Below are positions 1-10,800 of a stretch of DNA of 64,000 nucleotides, piece by piece. The notes under the pieces are model-generated. The model saw nothing but the letters and a program-made list of their open reading frames with translations. It ran no database searches and was not told where the DNA came from. The first letter of the stretch is position 1. Each line of letters starts with the position of its first letter. This DNA comes from Ciona intestinalis (taxonomy: Eukaryota; Chordata; Ascidiacea; Phlebobranchia; Cionidae), in contig NC_020175.2 of assembly GCF_000224145.3 (NCBI RefSeq), positions 223,652-287,651 on the forward strand. The letters are read 5' to 3'. A program made the position numbers and the translations under genes.

Positions 1-840
1 TACCCCGTTCTTATAGGCTACCTTTATTCTCTCCGTATGAATATATTTGAATTACTATGTCATGTGTGCTTATTCTGTTTTATTCTTTTCAGTCATTTAA
101 TTCTGGCCTTTGTTCGAAAGAGTTTCTAAAGTTTTAAATGTTTGTATTTCCACTTTGAAGCAAATAAGAGTTTATTCCATTTTGTAATTGTATGTGATGA
201 TAAGTAGTGCATTAAATTCATCACTGAGTTGTATAGACATTGGTCAAGTTGGATATTATGGAGAATTGCACTTAGAACACAATCTCATCACACAAGATAG
301 AGTTTACATTGTGAACGTAAAATTGTGTAAACACCAGTGAAAGAAGGTCCCAGAGATCCAACAGTTAATGTGTGGTGGTGCGGATATAATAAAAGTAACA
401 AAATATTCTGCTAAGAGAGCTTCATATGGCACAATTGCACAAATGCCATCAATTTAGTTTATATTCTTAATAAATAAAATAGTGCATTTCAGATTAGAAA
501 GCACATATAACAGCTCTAAGATGCTCTACTGCAAAAGTATGCCATTTTAATAAAGAACACTTTAAAAGGAATAGTAGTGTGGGTATACTAGTACATAATG
601 TTAAACAAGAGTACACACAGTAATACCAAAAAGTAAAGATCCTTATATATCAAATGATTAATGTAAATAATGACCACAAAAGGCTGCCAAGGCAGCAAGA
701 CACTAAACTGGTATCAAAGAAGACGTACTGTAACACATACCCTGCAGTTTCTTCCATTCAGTACCACGTTAAATGCATTCTAATGAATATGAAGTAACAA
801 TAAACATTGTCATGTTCACAAAGGAACATGTTATGAGGTT
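1..840. other. Gene-free stretch left of the SERTA-like gene
   Basis: AT-rich sequence with no convincing ORF or splice-linked exon. It lies downstream (3') of the minus-strand SERTA-like gene, so part may be its 3' UTR. Nothing else is recognised. Confidence 0.5.
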
Positions 841-980
841 AGGCGCCAAACCTGTGTTTGCAAAGTAGGCAGGCCAACTTTCTGCAATTGATTAATTCCG
901 AACCACAAAGTTGTAATTATTCCATAGGAATGCATGTTCAACTATCTGTGCCTCCCCTGCATTTTCAAAAGTTTGGCGCC
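841..980. repeat. Short element ending in inverted GGCGCC-AAAC motifs
   Basis: AGGCGCCAAAC at the left end is matched by its reverse complement GTTTGGCGCCT at the right end, about 140 bp apart. ATGAGGTTA occurs just left of the element and again a few bases past its right end, which could be a target-site duplication. TTTGGCGCC also resembles an E2F-type site. It may be a tiny MITE or coincidence. Confidence 0.35.
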
Positions 981-1040
981 TGTGGTAATGAGGTTAGGAA
1001 GTGTTTGTTGGTAGTAGCTTGAAGAGTTTTACTTCTACTG

Positions 1041-1931
1041 TCAAGTGGTCACATTTTTTAAAGTCTTGAAAAAACCATCAAGTTCTAAAGGGTCTGTGTG
1101 GTCTGATTCGACAACTGGTGAACACCATGAACCACTAGAGCTCTGATTTACAAGAGGTGAACTTAATGATAGTTCTGATATACTGTTCACCATTGATTTA
1201 ACAGGTGATAGTAAACCAGTTGGAAATTCAGAGTTCGACAATGTAATTCCATGCACCGCTTCTCTGGGCAATTTCGACTTACTCGTTTTAAGTTCACTCT
1301 CAGTTAAAATTGAGTTATCTGAAGCGATTATTGAGATTTGAGTTGGGCTTTGCGATCGTCTGCTTCTCAGTGAGGTTGATTTCGATTTTGAGCTGTTCTT
1401 CCGACAAACGGGTTTCCGTTTTTGTCGCTTCGCCGGTGATGACGGGCACAACTGCTCAGCGATCAATTCCTCTTCTTCCCAATCGCTTCTTTTACGCTTA
1501 GGCGATTCTCCATTGCATACAACACCAGACATTTCAACAGACACACAACTGTCCATGTCAAGTATCTTGGTAGTAATAAGATCTACGCCATTATCCCCTG
1601 TTGTAGCGTAATGCGTCTCCTCATCAAAATCCGTTGTTTCTTCGGCATGAAAGTCAATCCCATGTTCTTCATCATCAATTGAAACCTTTGTCAAGACTGT
1701 CATCATTGTTTGATCATTATCAGCATCAAAGTGTTTAGACGATATCTTTTGCATGATCATCTCAGATGATATTCGTTTCAATGTCGCGCTAAGTATGGCT
1801 TCTTTACAGAAATCGGGAGATCTTCTTTGCTTGTTTGCCTCCTTTTTTTCAATAGTTTCATGCCACAGTTTGTCAAGGTTTGAGTCAGAAACCCATTTCC
1901 TTGAAAATGCCATATCGATTACCATTACCAT
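1041..1931 (-). CDS. SERTA-domain-like nuclear protein (SERTAD/CDCA4 type)
   Basis: Single-exon ORF of 296 aa; the more likely start is the second in-frame Met (MAFSRKW, base 1913). Near the N-terminus the segment PDFCKEAILSATLKRISSEM lines up with the SERTA core of CDCA4/SERTAD proteins (P-x-x-C, hydrophobic run, T-x-R-x-I-x-x-EM), and an upstream DSNLDKL matches the start of that motif. The middle is acidic and Ser-rich with two basic clusters (SPKRKR and AKRQKRK) that look like nuclear localisation signals. The C-terminus (DPLELDGFFKTL) resembles the acidic/hydrophobic C-terminal motif of SERTAD transcriptional co-regulators. In that family these proteins act in the nucleus on E2F/DP- or PHD-linked transcription. 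The match is short and judged by eye, so the family is probable rather than certain. It is transcribed away from TBP. Confidence 0.6.
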   Translation of the reverse strand: MVMVIDMAFSRKWVSDSNLDKLWHETIEKKEANKQRRSPDFCKEAILSATLKRISSEMIMQKISSKHFDADNDQTMMTVLTKVSIDDEEHGIDFHAEETTDFDEETHYATTGDNGVDLITTKILDMDSCVSVEMSGVVCNGESPKRKRSDWEEEELIAEQLCPSSPAKRQKRKPVCRKNSSKSKSTSLRSRRSQSPTQISIIASDNSILTESELKTSKSKLPREAVHGITLSNSEFPTGLLSPVKSMVNSISELSLSSPLVNQSSSGSWCSPVVESDHTDPLELDGFFKTLKNVTT

Positions 1932-2126
1932 CTATATTGAACAAATCTGTAAATGTATACGAATGTAAGTTATATGGCTAGAAAAGATCACATAAAACTA
2001 AAGGGGATAAAATAGGATATTTTCAATTCTGCAACTAACCTTAACACACAACCCAATATGTTTATAGTGTTCTGTCTACTTACAAGACACAACTGCTGTT
2101 ATTAATACAAATTAAAAGTATATACA

Positions 2127-2629
2127 TACGACTCATTAACAGATCATCACTCTCTTTTTTCACAAGTGGGCGCTCATTTTTTTTATTATTATTTTCTGAA
2201 GACTTTTAAAAAACGTCGTTTTTGTGACATATAAAACGTGTATTGGTATAGTATTTCAATATTTTATAAAAAATCGTTTACCAACAGTTAGTTTTACAGT
2301 TTACACACATAAGACTTTAACCCCTAACCCCTAATCTAAAAGTGCTAATCACAAAAAAAAACTTTAAAAAAACATATTGCACTGTGCGGGACTCGAACCC
2401 GGTAAGAACGAAACAAAGAGATTAAACGACGGCACGCAAACCGTTACACCACAGAGCCGACAATGGTAAACAGAACGAAATTTATAAAGGTATTTTTAGT
2501 ATTTAAATAATTTGTTTTACACTTATTACCAATTTAAAGTGTTTCTTTGTGTACTTTTTAAAAATAATACTAAAAAAAATGAGCGCCCACTTGTGAAAAA
2601 AGAAAGTGATGATCGCTTAATGAGTTGTA
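2127..2629. mobile_element. ~500 bp terminal-inverted-repeat element with internal tRNA-like promoter
   Basis: Ends are long imperfect inverted repeats of about 55 bp. TAC(G/A)ACTCATTAA, GATCATCACT and TTCACAAGTGGGCGCTCATT occur at the left end and, inverted, at the right end. There is no coding capacity. A clear target-site duplication was not found. It behaves like a non-autonomous DNA transposon (MITE). It lies upstream of the SERTA-like gene and downstream of TBP. Confidence 0.7.
2384..2461 (-). repeat. tRNA-derived pol III promoter-like segment inside the TIR element
   Basis: On the minus strand an A-box-like TGGTGTAACGGTTTG is followed about 40 bp later by a perfect B-box-like GGTTCGAGTCC. 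The acceptor stem does not pair properly and one T-stem pair is mismatched, so I call it a tRNA-derived relic and not a functional tRNA gene. Confidence 0.6.
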
Positions 2630-3375
2630 ACTGAAGTATATATAGTAAAATTGTGTAAAACAGTTTAACTTTCATTCAGATACACATAACAATAATAACT
2701 CATGATCTTTCTACAATAACGATGTATTATAACTGATTACCATACACTCTGCATGAACTAACTATGTCCACAATAGTTAAGATAACACGCCGCAAGCCTA
2801 GACAAGTTTATAGTCAAACATTTCATTTGCGTAACCTTAACGAGGTTAAAGAACGACCAACATAACAGTATAACACCAATGGGCTGTTTACATTCTATTT
2901 AGTACCTTGTCTCATACATCTGATATCTTCTTTAACTGCATGGTGTGCGAAATCTAGACTGAATGAAATTTCCTGCTTACGTAACTAATTACGTATATAA
3001 ACAAGTTGGTACACGTTTATTACGTAACTAAACGTCACTATCAAATCGCGTTGTTCGTATTATGACCGGACAAAGAACAAACTTGAAATATTCAAGCACG
3101 CGGTGGCGCTAGTACTCACTAAAAATTGGGGACGAGAATTTTTTTACGCTTGTACTACGGTGCGTAGGCCGTACTTGTACTAACCAGTTTTGAGGTGAAC
3201 CAATGTGTTTTATGTTTAAATTCCAACTACAAGTTGTGAAAAGTCGTCGTTTATTTTATGATTGCGCAATAAACACACGATCCTGCAACGTAATATGCAA
3301 GTAAAGCAAAGAAAAAAAACGAAGAGTTCAGTTCGTGGAATGGCGTGAACTTTGGGCCACAATGTACCAATATCT
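2630..3375. other. Intergenic DNA between the TIR element and the end of TBP
   Basis: No exon-like ORF. It contains the region immediately 3' of TBP and the distal upstream flank of the SERTA-like gene. Nothing specific is recognised. Confidence 0.4.
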
Positions 3376-6300
3376 TCAAGAAGTCTTCCTATACCCCTTT
3401 AGTATCGGATATATGTTGTTGAATGCTTCCTCTATCTCATTATATACTTTGGCACCTTTAAAAATACATGAATACAAAAATATACTGAGAATAACAAAAG
3501 GTATATTGTACTATTGTAGTACTGTTAAACAGCACATTCGATTAAATTTTATTACACAACTACTCATAGTATACAAAGTCATGCCTTTATTCTCCTGATG
3601 TAACTTGTTATGGGACCTCACCCTCACAGAAATGAATTATATTCACATACCTGTTAGAACTACTTTACCAGACACAAATATAAGAAGTACAATCCTTGGT
3701 TTCACCATTCTGTAAATTAATCCAGGGAAAAGCTCAGGCTCATAACTGAAAGAGTAAAAATGTTTAAGTATTTTACTTGGTCTAAAAACTTAAAAAAATG
3801 ATTTATAAATGTTTTTACTAAAATAGGCGCACATCTTTTAAAGAACAACGAACAAGGGTACTCTTTGGATCCTATCCTATGTTAATGCACCCTTTATTAT
3901 GTGTAGCCAGACTATCCACATATCATAATCTATAGCAGGGTCTACTCTATGTGGGTGACGGCCTGCAGTTTGGACACGTCATGGGAAAGAATTTTAAGGT
4001 CCTAATTAATTACCCCACGAAATGTTTGGCTCCTATGCTTTCTGAGCTTACCTTGAGAACTGACTGTGTGCCAACACCAATCCTTCCAGTCTGATAGGAA
4101 ACTTTACATCCACACTCCCCACCATATTCTGTATCTTAAAATCGATAAACTTTGCAGGAAAACCAAGTTTTTGCACGACACGAGCGTATTTTCTTGCAGC
4201 TAACCGAGATGCATTCTCACTCTTTGCTCCTGTACACACCATCTTACCAGAGCTAAAGATAAGAGCTGTGGTTCTTGGTTCTCTAATCCTCATGATAACA
4301 GCTGCAAATCGCTAAAGGAAAGAAATTGAAATTATTGCATTTAAATAGTTGCTGAAGTTTATAGGTGATTGTATATATATGTGTTGTTCCCCAGTTATTT
4401 TACCAATTGTGGCATGGTGTGTGCAATAATTATGGTTTAACAAAAACATCACAGTATATAGGTAATATATGATATATTAAGCATAGGCATTTTGAGCACT
4501 GACCTTGGGATTATACTCAGCATTTCTTGCATGAAGGGCAATTCTTTTTAAATCAAGCTTTGTGTCAAGATTGACCGTAGATACGATGTTTCTGATAAAA
4601 TGTAAAGTTTAATTTACAAACAGTTTTGTAATTCTGTTGTAACTGTGCAAAGAACCAACAAACTATTATCCCTATCTTTCAAAATACCATAGCAATTCGA
4701 GGCATTTAAACAACATATTTTTCAAGTTTGTATAAAATGAACCATTGTATAGCAGCCAGAGAAGCATCTAAAACCGAAACAGCAATTCACATTCATGTTT
4801 TTTACCCACAGTTACGACTGACAGGCCCTGTTGCCACACAACTTGATACAGTGGCACAACCAGGGGGATTATGGAATTTTATTGCCCCCCTTTATTTTTG
4901 TCTGGTTGCCACGCTAATGATATTTTTGATTAATAGTTAATACTGACTGTAGTTGTGGAGGTCCAACACCAAACTCTGCTGGTGTCCTTGGTGTCATTGG
5001 ATGAACGCTTGAATAAGGAGTTGATATGGAAGGTGGGCCTTGAATCTGGTGGTTTATTTATTAATATTGTTACTTTTAAATCTTATATTTTCAAATCCAT
5101 TATAAAGAACTGAATGACTATAACCTTATTTATACTCTTGTGAAAGGAGAACATTGCTACAAAATGTCGGTTGCTACAAAACGGGTGTTCTTTTTTATAA
5201 CCCTTCTGTCCGCTTACAAGTTATCACATATCCAACTTCGTGAATGATTTTCTAGGGGGATTTCTACTAACACGTTCACAAGATGCCATGCACCGACATA
5301 GTAGCAGTGTCAAGCCTAGAAGTATACCATGTGAGATTGAGGAAGGCGTGCCCATGGGATTGGACAATGTGAATGTCAATGGTGGAATTTTACAGCATAA
5401 ATGGAATCCTTAAATAAAATTTACCTGTGACCGCGATGTAGTTTGTAAGGTATCTTGTCTTTGTTGTTCATCTGAAAATATTAGTAACTTATATTGTAAA
5501 GCTGAATAACTGTTTAGAGAAGTTAAGGAGACGATTACAGCTTTGTTTCTACTGCAGCAAAAAAATTGCCATGGCACTAACTGCTGGACACTTCTAAGAG
5601 GTATTTAAAAAAATAAAATGCATTTTTATCTCCTTTATTGCAATGGATATTTAATAGACTTTAGAATAATATTGCATGCTCAAAATGGGTAATTGGCAAA
5701 TTGCATGTAATAGTAAATCTCTATATAAATGTAGCTAACAGTAACAAATCAAGAGTCAAACAGGGAAATGAACATGTTATGACAATGAACTTAAAAAAGA
5801 AGTAAATAATATTTCTACTTGTTTGTTCGTTATTATCTGTAATATTCTTTGTAGCATAAGTTTGTTTGTATCCAATCTGATGATGGGGTTGCATTTGTTG
5901 ACTGTATCCGCTTGGGTTTGGTAAATGTAGCGAGTTACCTCCCATCTGTAATAACGTAAAAATATAATTTAACTTTAAAATGCCAATATATGGAAAAAAT
6001 CGAAATTTTTAATTTTTTTGTCTATTTTGAAATGCATGTTCACATTAAGTCGTTGGTATAATTTTTTTAAGGGTAAGCTTCCTTGAATGGCTGGTAAGCG
6101 TGAACCATGTAGTTAAAACTGGCATCCAGCAGATTGAAGGAAAAGTTATCATAAGGCTATTTATTCAAACGGCATGAGTTTGTTGGTATACATTTTGTAT
6201 GCAACGCATTTTTACATAATTTTTTAATCTTAACCCTAAATGACAAGTAAGCAAGAATTGTTTAAATAAAAAAAACAAAACAAACAACTGTAAGGATGAA

Positions 6301-6514
6301 AGGAAATGGTAAAAAAACAAGAAAATTTTGGCTTAAAAATTATAAACATCTTTTTTACCTGATGTGAAAAGGTATTGTGTGGTTGTGAATGAGGCATTAC
6401 ATTTGTTAATTGATGATGAGTTAAACTTGGATTTGACGACATTTGTTGGCGGTTCCCGCTGGAGTTGGGAATCGTACCAGGCATACCGTGTATTGAATGC
6501 CCTTGCGGATTCAT
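3376..6514 (-). CDS. TBP: TATA-box-binding protein
   Basis: General transcription factor that binds the TATA box in TFIID and in pol I/III factors. Eight coding exons on the minus strand: 6359-6514, 5819-5945, 5425-5471, 4948-5045, 4504-4591, 4052-4311, 3651-3745, 3376-3455. They sum to 951 bp (316 aa plus stop) with consistent phases and GT-AG borders. The N-terminal third (three exons) is Gln/Asn/Ser/His/Pro-rich, as in other TBPs. A Pro/Thr linker with MTPRTPAE follows, then the two-repeat saddle core starting [14 protein letters not shown]. Core landmarks seen: [91 protein letters not shown] and the end ILKGYRKTS. The core is nearly identical to human TBP. The chosen start gives MNPQG; an in-frame Met 40 codons upstream (base 6634) would lengthen it. 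Confidence 0.96.
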
Positions 6515-6634
6515 CCTGGATACCTGGAAGTCTTCTTTAAAATTGTAAATCAATTCTGCGACAACTTTCCTTTCAATATCTTTTACGTAACAATCAAATA
6601 AGAATTGAAATCCCGACGAATCGAAATCGCACAT

Positions 6635-7805
6635 CGATAGAAATCATGTTTGAATTTTAACTATAGGATTTCTATTTGGGTTAGCAGAATTTACATATCG
6701 AACACATGTTAAAATTAAAGTTCAAGTAGGCTAGAGGTTTTTATGTTTGTACGATAATATTTGATTGCATAACAATCATGTAACTAGATATTTAGCTTCT
6801 CAATCAGTAACGCACACAGTCGATAATATACGTGCCCCGGTAACGTGTAAAAACTGCTTTCTGTTTGAAAATTCTAAATTTAAAACAGCAAGATTGTGTG
6901 GATATTTCAAATTTATATCGAAAATGGTATATTGTGTCCCGTGTAAATAAAGCTTCCCCTGCAGTGAATTTTTCGATATATTTACAGATAATGATACGTC
7001 ATTTGCATCTGCTGATTACGTATAATCTCGCATGACGTATACTACGAAATCAATTCAAATGTTCGTTCTACGTAATTATTAGTCAACGAGGTTGCAGCAG
7101 TAATGCATTGTATAATCAATTATTGACGCTGGTACTTTCTAACGATGTTTGGAAAAAAGATGGACTCCTTTTGTTTTGGGATTTTTTCTTTATGAACGTC
7201 ACAGACAATGTTATGACGACAACAGTTAAATCAGAAGAGTCTGTTGTTATAGCCTCTGGGCGCATGTAACAAGTGCTTGTTCTGTTTAGCTCATGCGCCA
7301 GCTCTTCAGTAACGAAAAGGAAGTAATACTTCGACGATCGCATTAAATTTTGTATACGAATTCGCGTATGGTCGCTCAGACGTCTTCTGCTGTGAACAGA
7401 TCACATTTCAGGATGCTATTATGTCAGTAAAGCTGAAAACAACAATATCAATGAAAATGGCCGCCATGAAAGACTGTTTAGTGCCTTTAGTTCAAGTTGT
7501 GTATATATAGTTTTATTTGGCTGTATATCTCGAGAGCACAGCCACAAAAACAATGGCAGACATCGGGTGTAATCAGGCAGAATCCGGTGACACACTGTTT
7601 CACAGTACAGCGACGAATCTATCTCAGCTGCTTACAGTTGTACATATATATGCGTAACGTTAGGTCTAGATTTTAGAATGACGTTTTAATAGTATAACTG
7701 TATTGGAGAAGTTTTAGTATGTTTCTTATACCGTACGCCTAAGTATATAGCATTATGTTCAGATATAGATTAACGAAAGTGTGTGTTAAAAATATTTGAG
7801 CCTAA
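6635..7805. other. Intergenic region between divergent TBP and GnT-IV-like genes
   Basis: About 1.2 kb separating two genes transcribed in opposite directions, so it must hold both promoters. No coding exon, RNA gene or repeat was recognised; no obvious TATA box was pinned to a start site. Confidence 0.45.
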
Positions 7806-10800
7806 ATGGTACGATTTCAAAGCAAACATACTGTTTGGGTCGTAATATTAATCTTGTACGGCCTATCTACCGTTTATTATATTGCTCTTACCAACTCAAG
7901 AAACTTTTTTCGTCTCAAAAATGAAGTTCAAAAAGAAATTGCGCTTCAGGCATCGAAAAGTTTTCATGGGACTGTAGCTGATGTTCAGAACGTACGTGTG
8001 GTATCTATAAGTGTTTACATAACTTCTTATAGGCTTTTCGCGTCCGGGTATATCTTTAGAGCATTGATATATACGGTATATATACTGCGGTACTAACTTG
8101 TGTTTGATTCCACATAGAATGTTGCACCAACGCAAAAAGTGGGATCATCGTCTAAGTACAGTCACCCACTATATCCTGGTTTCCCATTATCTGGAGATCT
8201 CGCCAACCCAATACCAGGTTTCAAGCTGGGGCATGCCAGCAAACAAACTAAAGTTGTAATCGGCATTCCTACGATACAGGTATACAGCTTATTAAAACAA
8301 AACGTCAAACGCATTGTTTGTTTTTTTAGGTTAACGTTTAGATGACTAACGGTGACAAAATATTGGCCACAATCTAATGTTATAATGTCCGTGTTCAACA
8401 CAGTTTTACATGCTGTCCAACATGTCGCATGCTATTATTCGTAAAGTAATTTAACTGCCCTGGGAATCGGCATAAATAAGCCGTCGATTTTATTTGCGGG
8501 TTTTGCAGCGAGAAGGCATAAGTTACTTGCACCAGACGATCGATTCACTTCTGAAGAACATCGAACCCCGGCGTAACGATACAGCTATTGTAATATACAT
8601 CGGAGAGTTGGACACGGAATTTGTGCGCTCCCAAGCCCGCGAAATTTCTGAAAATTTCCCGAACGAAGTCGAAGACGGTACACTGCAGGTATAATAAACA
8701 ATTTCTAATGTAGGAAAACCTCATTTCACATCGGCGACTTTGCCAGAAAATCCCGGCTAAAAGTAATCAATAAACTGTCATTTTCCGACATGTAAACTGA
8801 CATGGTATGACACTGAGGTTCTTTTTAAGAGTTGAGTTAATAGGCAGGCACTACCTGGGACGTGGGTGTGCCTTTCAAAGAGACCACAGCTCACATCCCA
8901 TGAGTGAAAACAGAAATATGTTTCTCATTTGGCTCGACATTTCAATTTTCCGCCAACGCTACGCCATTCTACTTACATTTTAAAACCCAGTTTATATTAT
9001 TTCCCCGCGAAGTTCAACAAAATGTCGTTGCTTTTATAATCATCTGATTATTGGTGATAGCGGTCTAGTAGTTATTGATTAATTGACGAAAACAGGTCCC
9101 TGACCACGACGAAAAGGCGTGTGGCAACTAGCAGCTGCTGACGTTGCCAACAGTTACTGCTGGCCTTTAAATAATTCAATGAACCAACATAGCGGTGCAA
9201 CTCAATCAGTGCTAATCTAGCAGTATTTAAGAACCCGGTTTAGGAAACTTTGTTTCTCATTTATGCTATTCACACACTTATTATGGACCCAGTCAACTGT
9301 TTGTGAACATTTAAAACAAATGCTAAATATATTTACCAAATTGACATAACATATTGCTAATTAAACATTGTTACGCGGCACGCATTTGTCTCTTTTCCGG
9401 CACATGACCGTTTAAGTAAGCGATATATTTATATGATGTTGTTATAAAGGGGATTTTGTGGATTTTTCAAACTAAAAATAATGCAATACTTCTTAATTAA
9501 GGATGAAGTAATATACTTTCATAACTTGGTTGTACTTATATTCTTTAAATTCTTAGTAAAACTCAGTGCTAACAGCGCCCCAATATATATATAATATTAA
9601 TTAACATATATAGTAGGATGGGGTAAGATGGGACACCTAAACATTCTATTTTCTAGGCTTGTTTGGTAGTAAACAAACAATATTCAAAGAATTATAAATT
9701 CTCACGACTTCCATAGACCGTTGTTAATTGTTTACAACACGGTTCGGATGTTTTGATATTATGCGATAAGGGGTCCCATATTCCCCCACGGTACTATACA
9801 ATAAAACCATAGTTCTCCAGTGTGACGTAGTAAGGAGAAACTTCCTTAAGCATGTTGTGAACTTAAGTTTCGTCGACGGCATGTGTAATTAGTGAGTCCC
9901 TCTGTCTCTTTAAATTAAGGTACCACAACATGATGCGTCGCGCGTGAAACCGGTCACACCCCAGACGTCCCAGCCAAACGCTAACTAACTTAATCGGCGA
10001 CAAATATACGTGATATGCTTGGTAGAGCAACGAATGATATCGTATACTACCTTTCATAAAAAGCAACTATAATCAAAGTAAAATAGACCAGTGTTGTATT
10101 TTACAAGCTGTTCGGTAATATCTCTATTATATAAGTCAGTGTGTATCGTGGAACACACAAACGTGTACCGTATGTCGATATTTGGTAACTTTTATCTATT
10201 TGTATTTACACATACATACACATAGTGCTCAAATTCATTTGTTAGGTATTTTTAAATCCTCTCATTTTTTTGCAAATTTACTTTTTCCACCCACAGGTAA
10301 TCAGCCCCCCACTCAACTTTTACCCCGACTGGGAGGAGGTACTTCCCCCAAGTTTTGGGGACCCAAAAGAACGAATAAAGTGGCGTTCCAAGCAGAACCT
10401 AGACCAGATATTTCTAATGATGTATATTTACCATATGCACCCTGCATATTATCTTATGCTTGAGGATGATGTGTTATCAAGTGTAGGATATATGGATTCA
10501 ATTATAAAGGTAACTGCTTGCTGTGATACGTATATGTTAATTATGAGTAAGTGCAACTTGCTTCATGCTTGTGTAAAGTGCCGTGGACGGTCGTTATAAC
10601 ATGGATGTTCTGTTTTATACACCTCTACATAGCGTTCTTTACATATAACAATACACAATTTTATTTATCTCTTTGAATGCAGTAGCGAAGGTCAAATAAA
10701 ATAAAACAACCAACAGTCGGGAATATGTAACACAACGACAGTTATTAGAACACGTCACACAAAATGTTACAACTAAAACAAGGTCTTGAGACTGGTATTT

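Noticed and set aside
2384-2461. Functional tRNA gene
   Set aside because: Good A and B boxes but the acceptor stem does not pair and a T-stem pair is mismatched.
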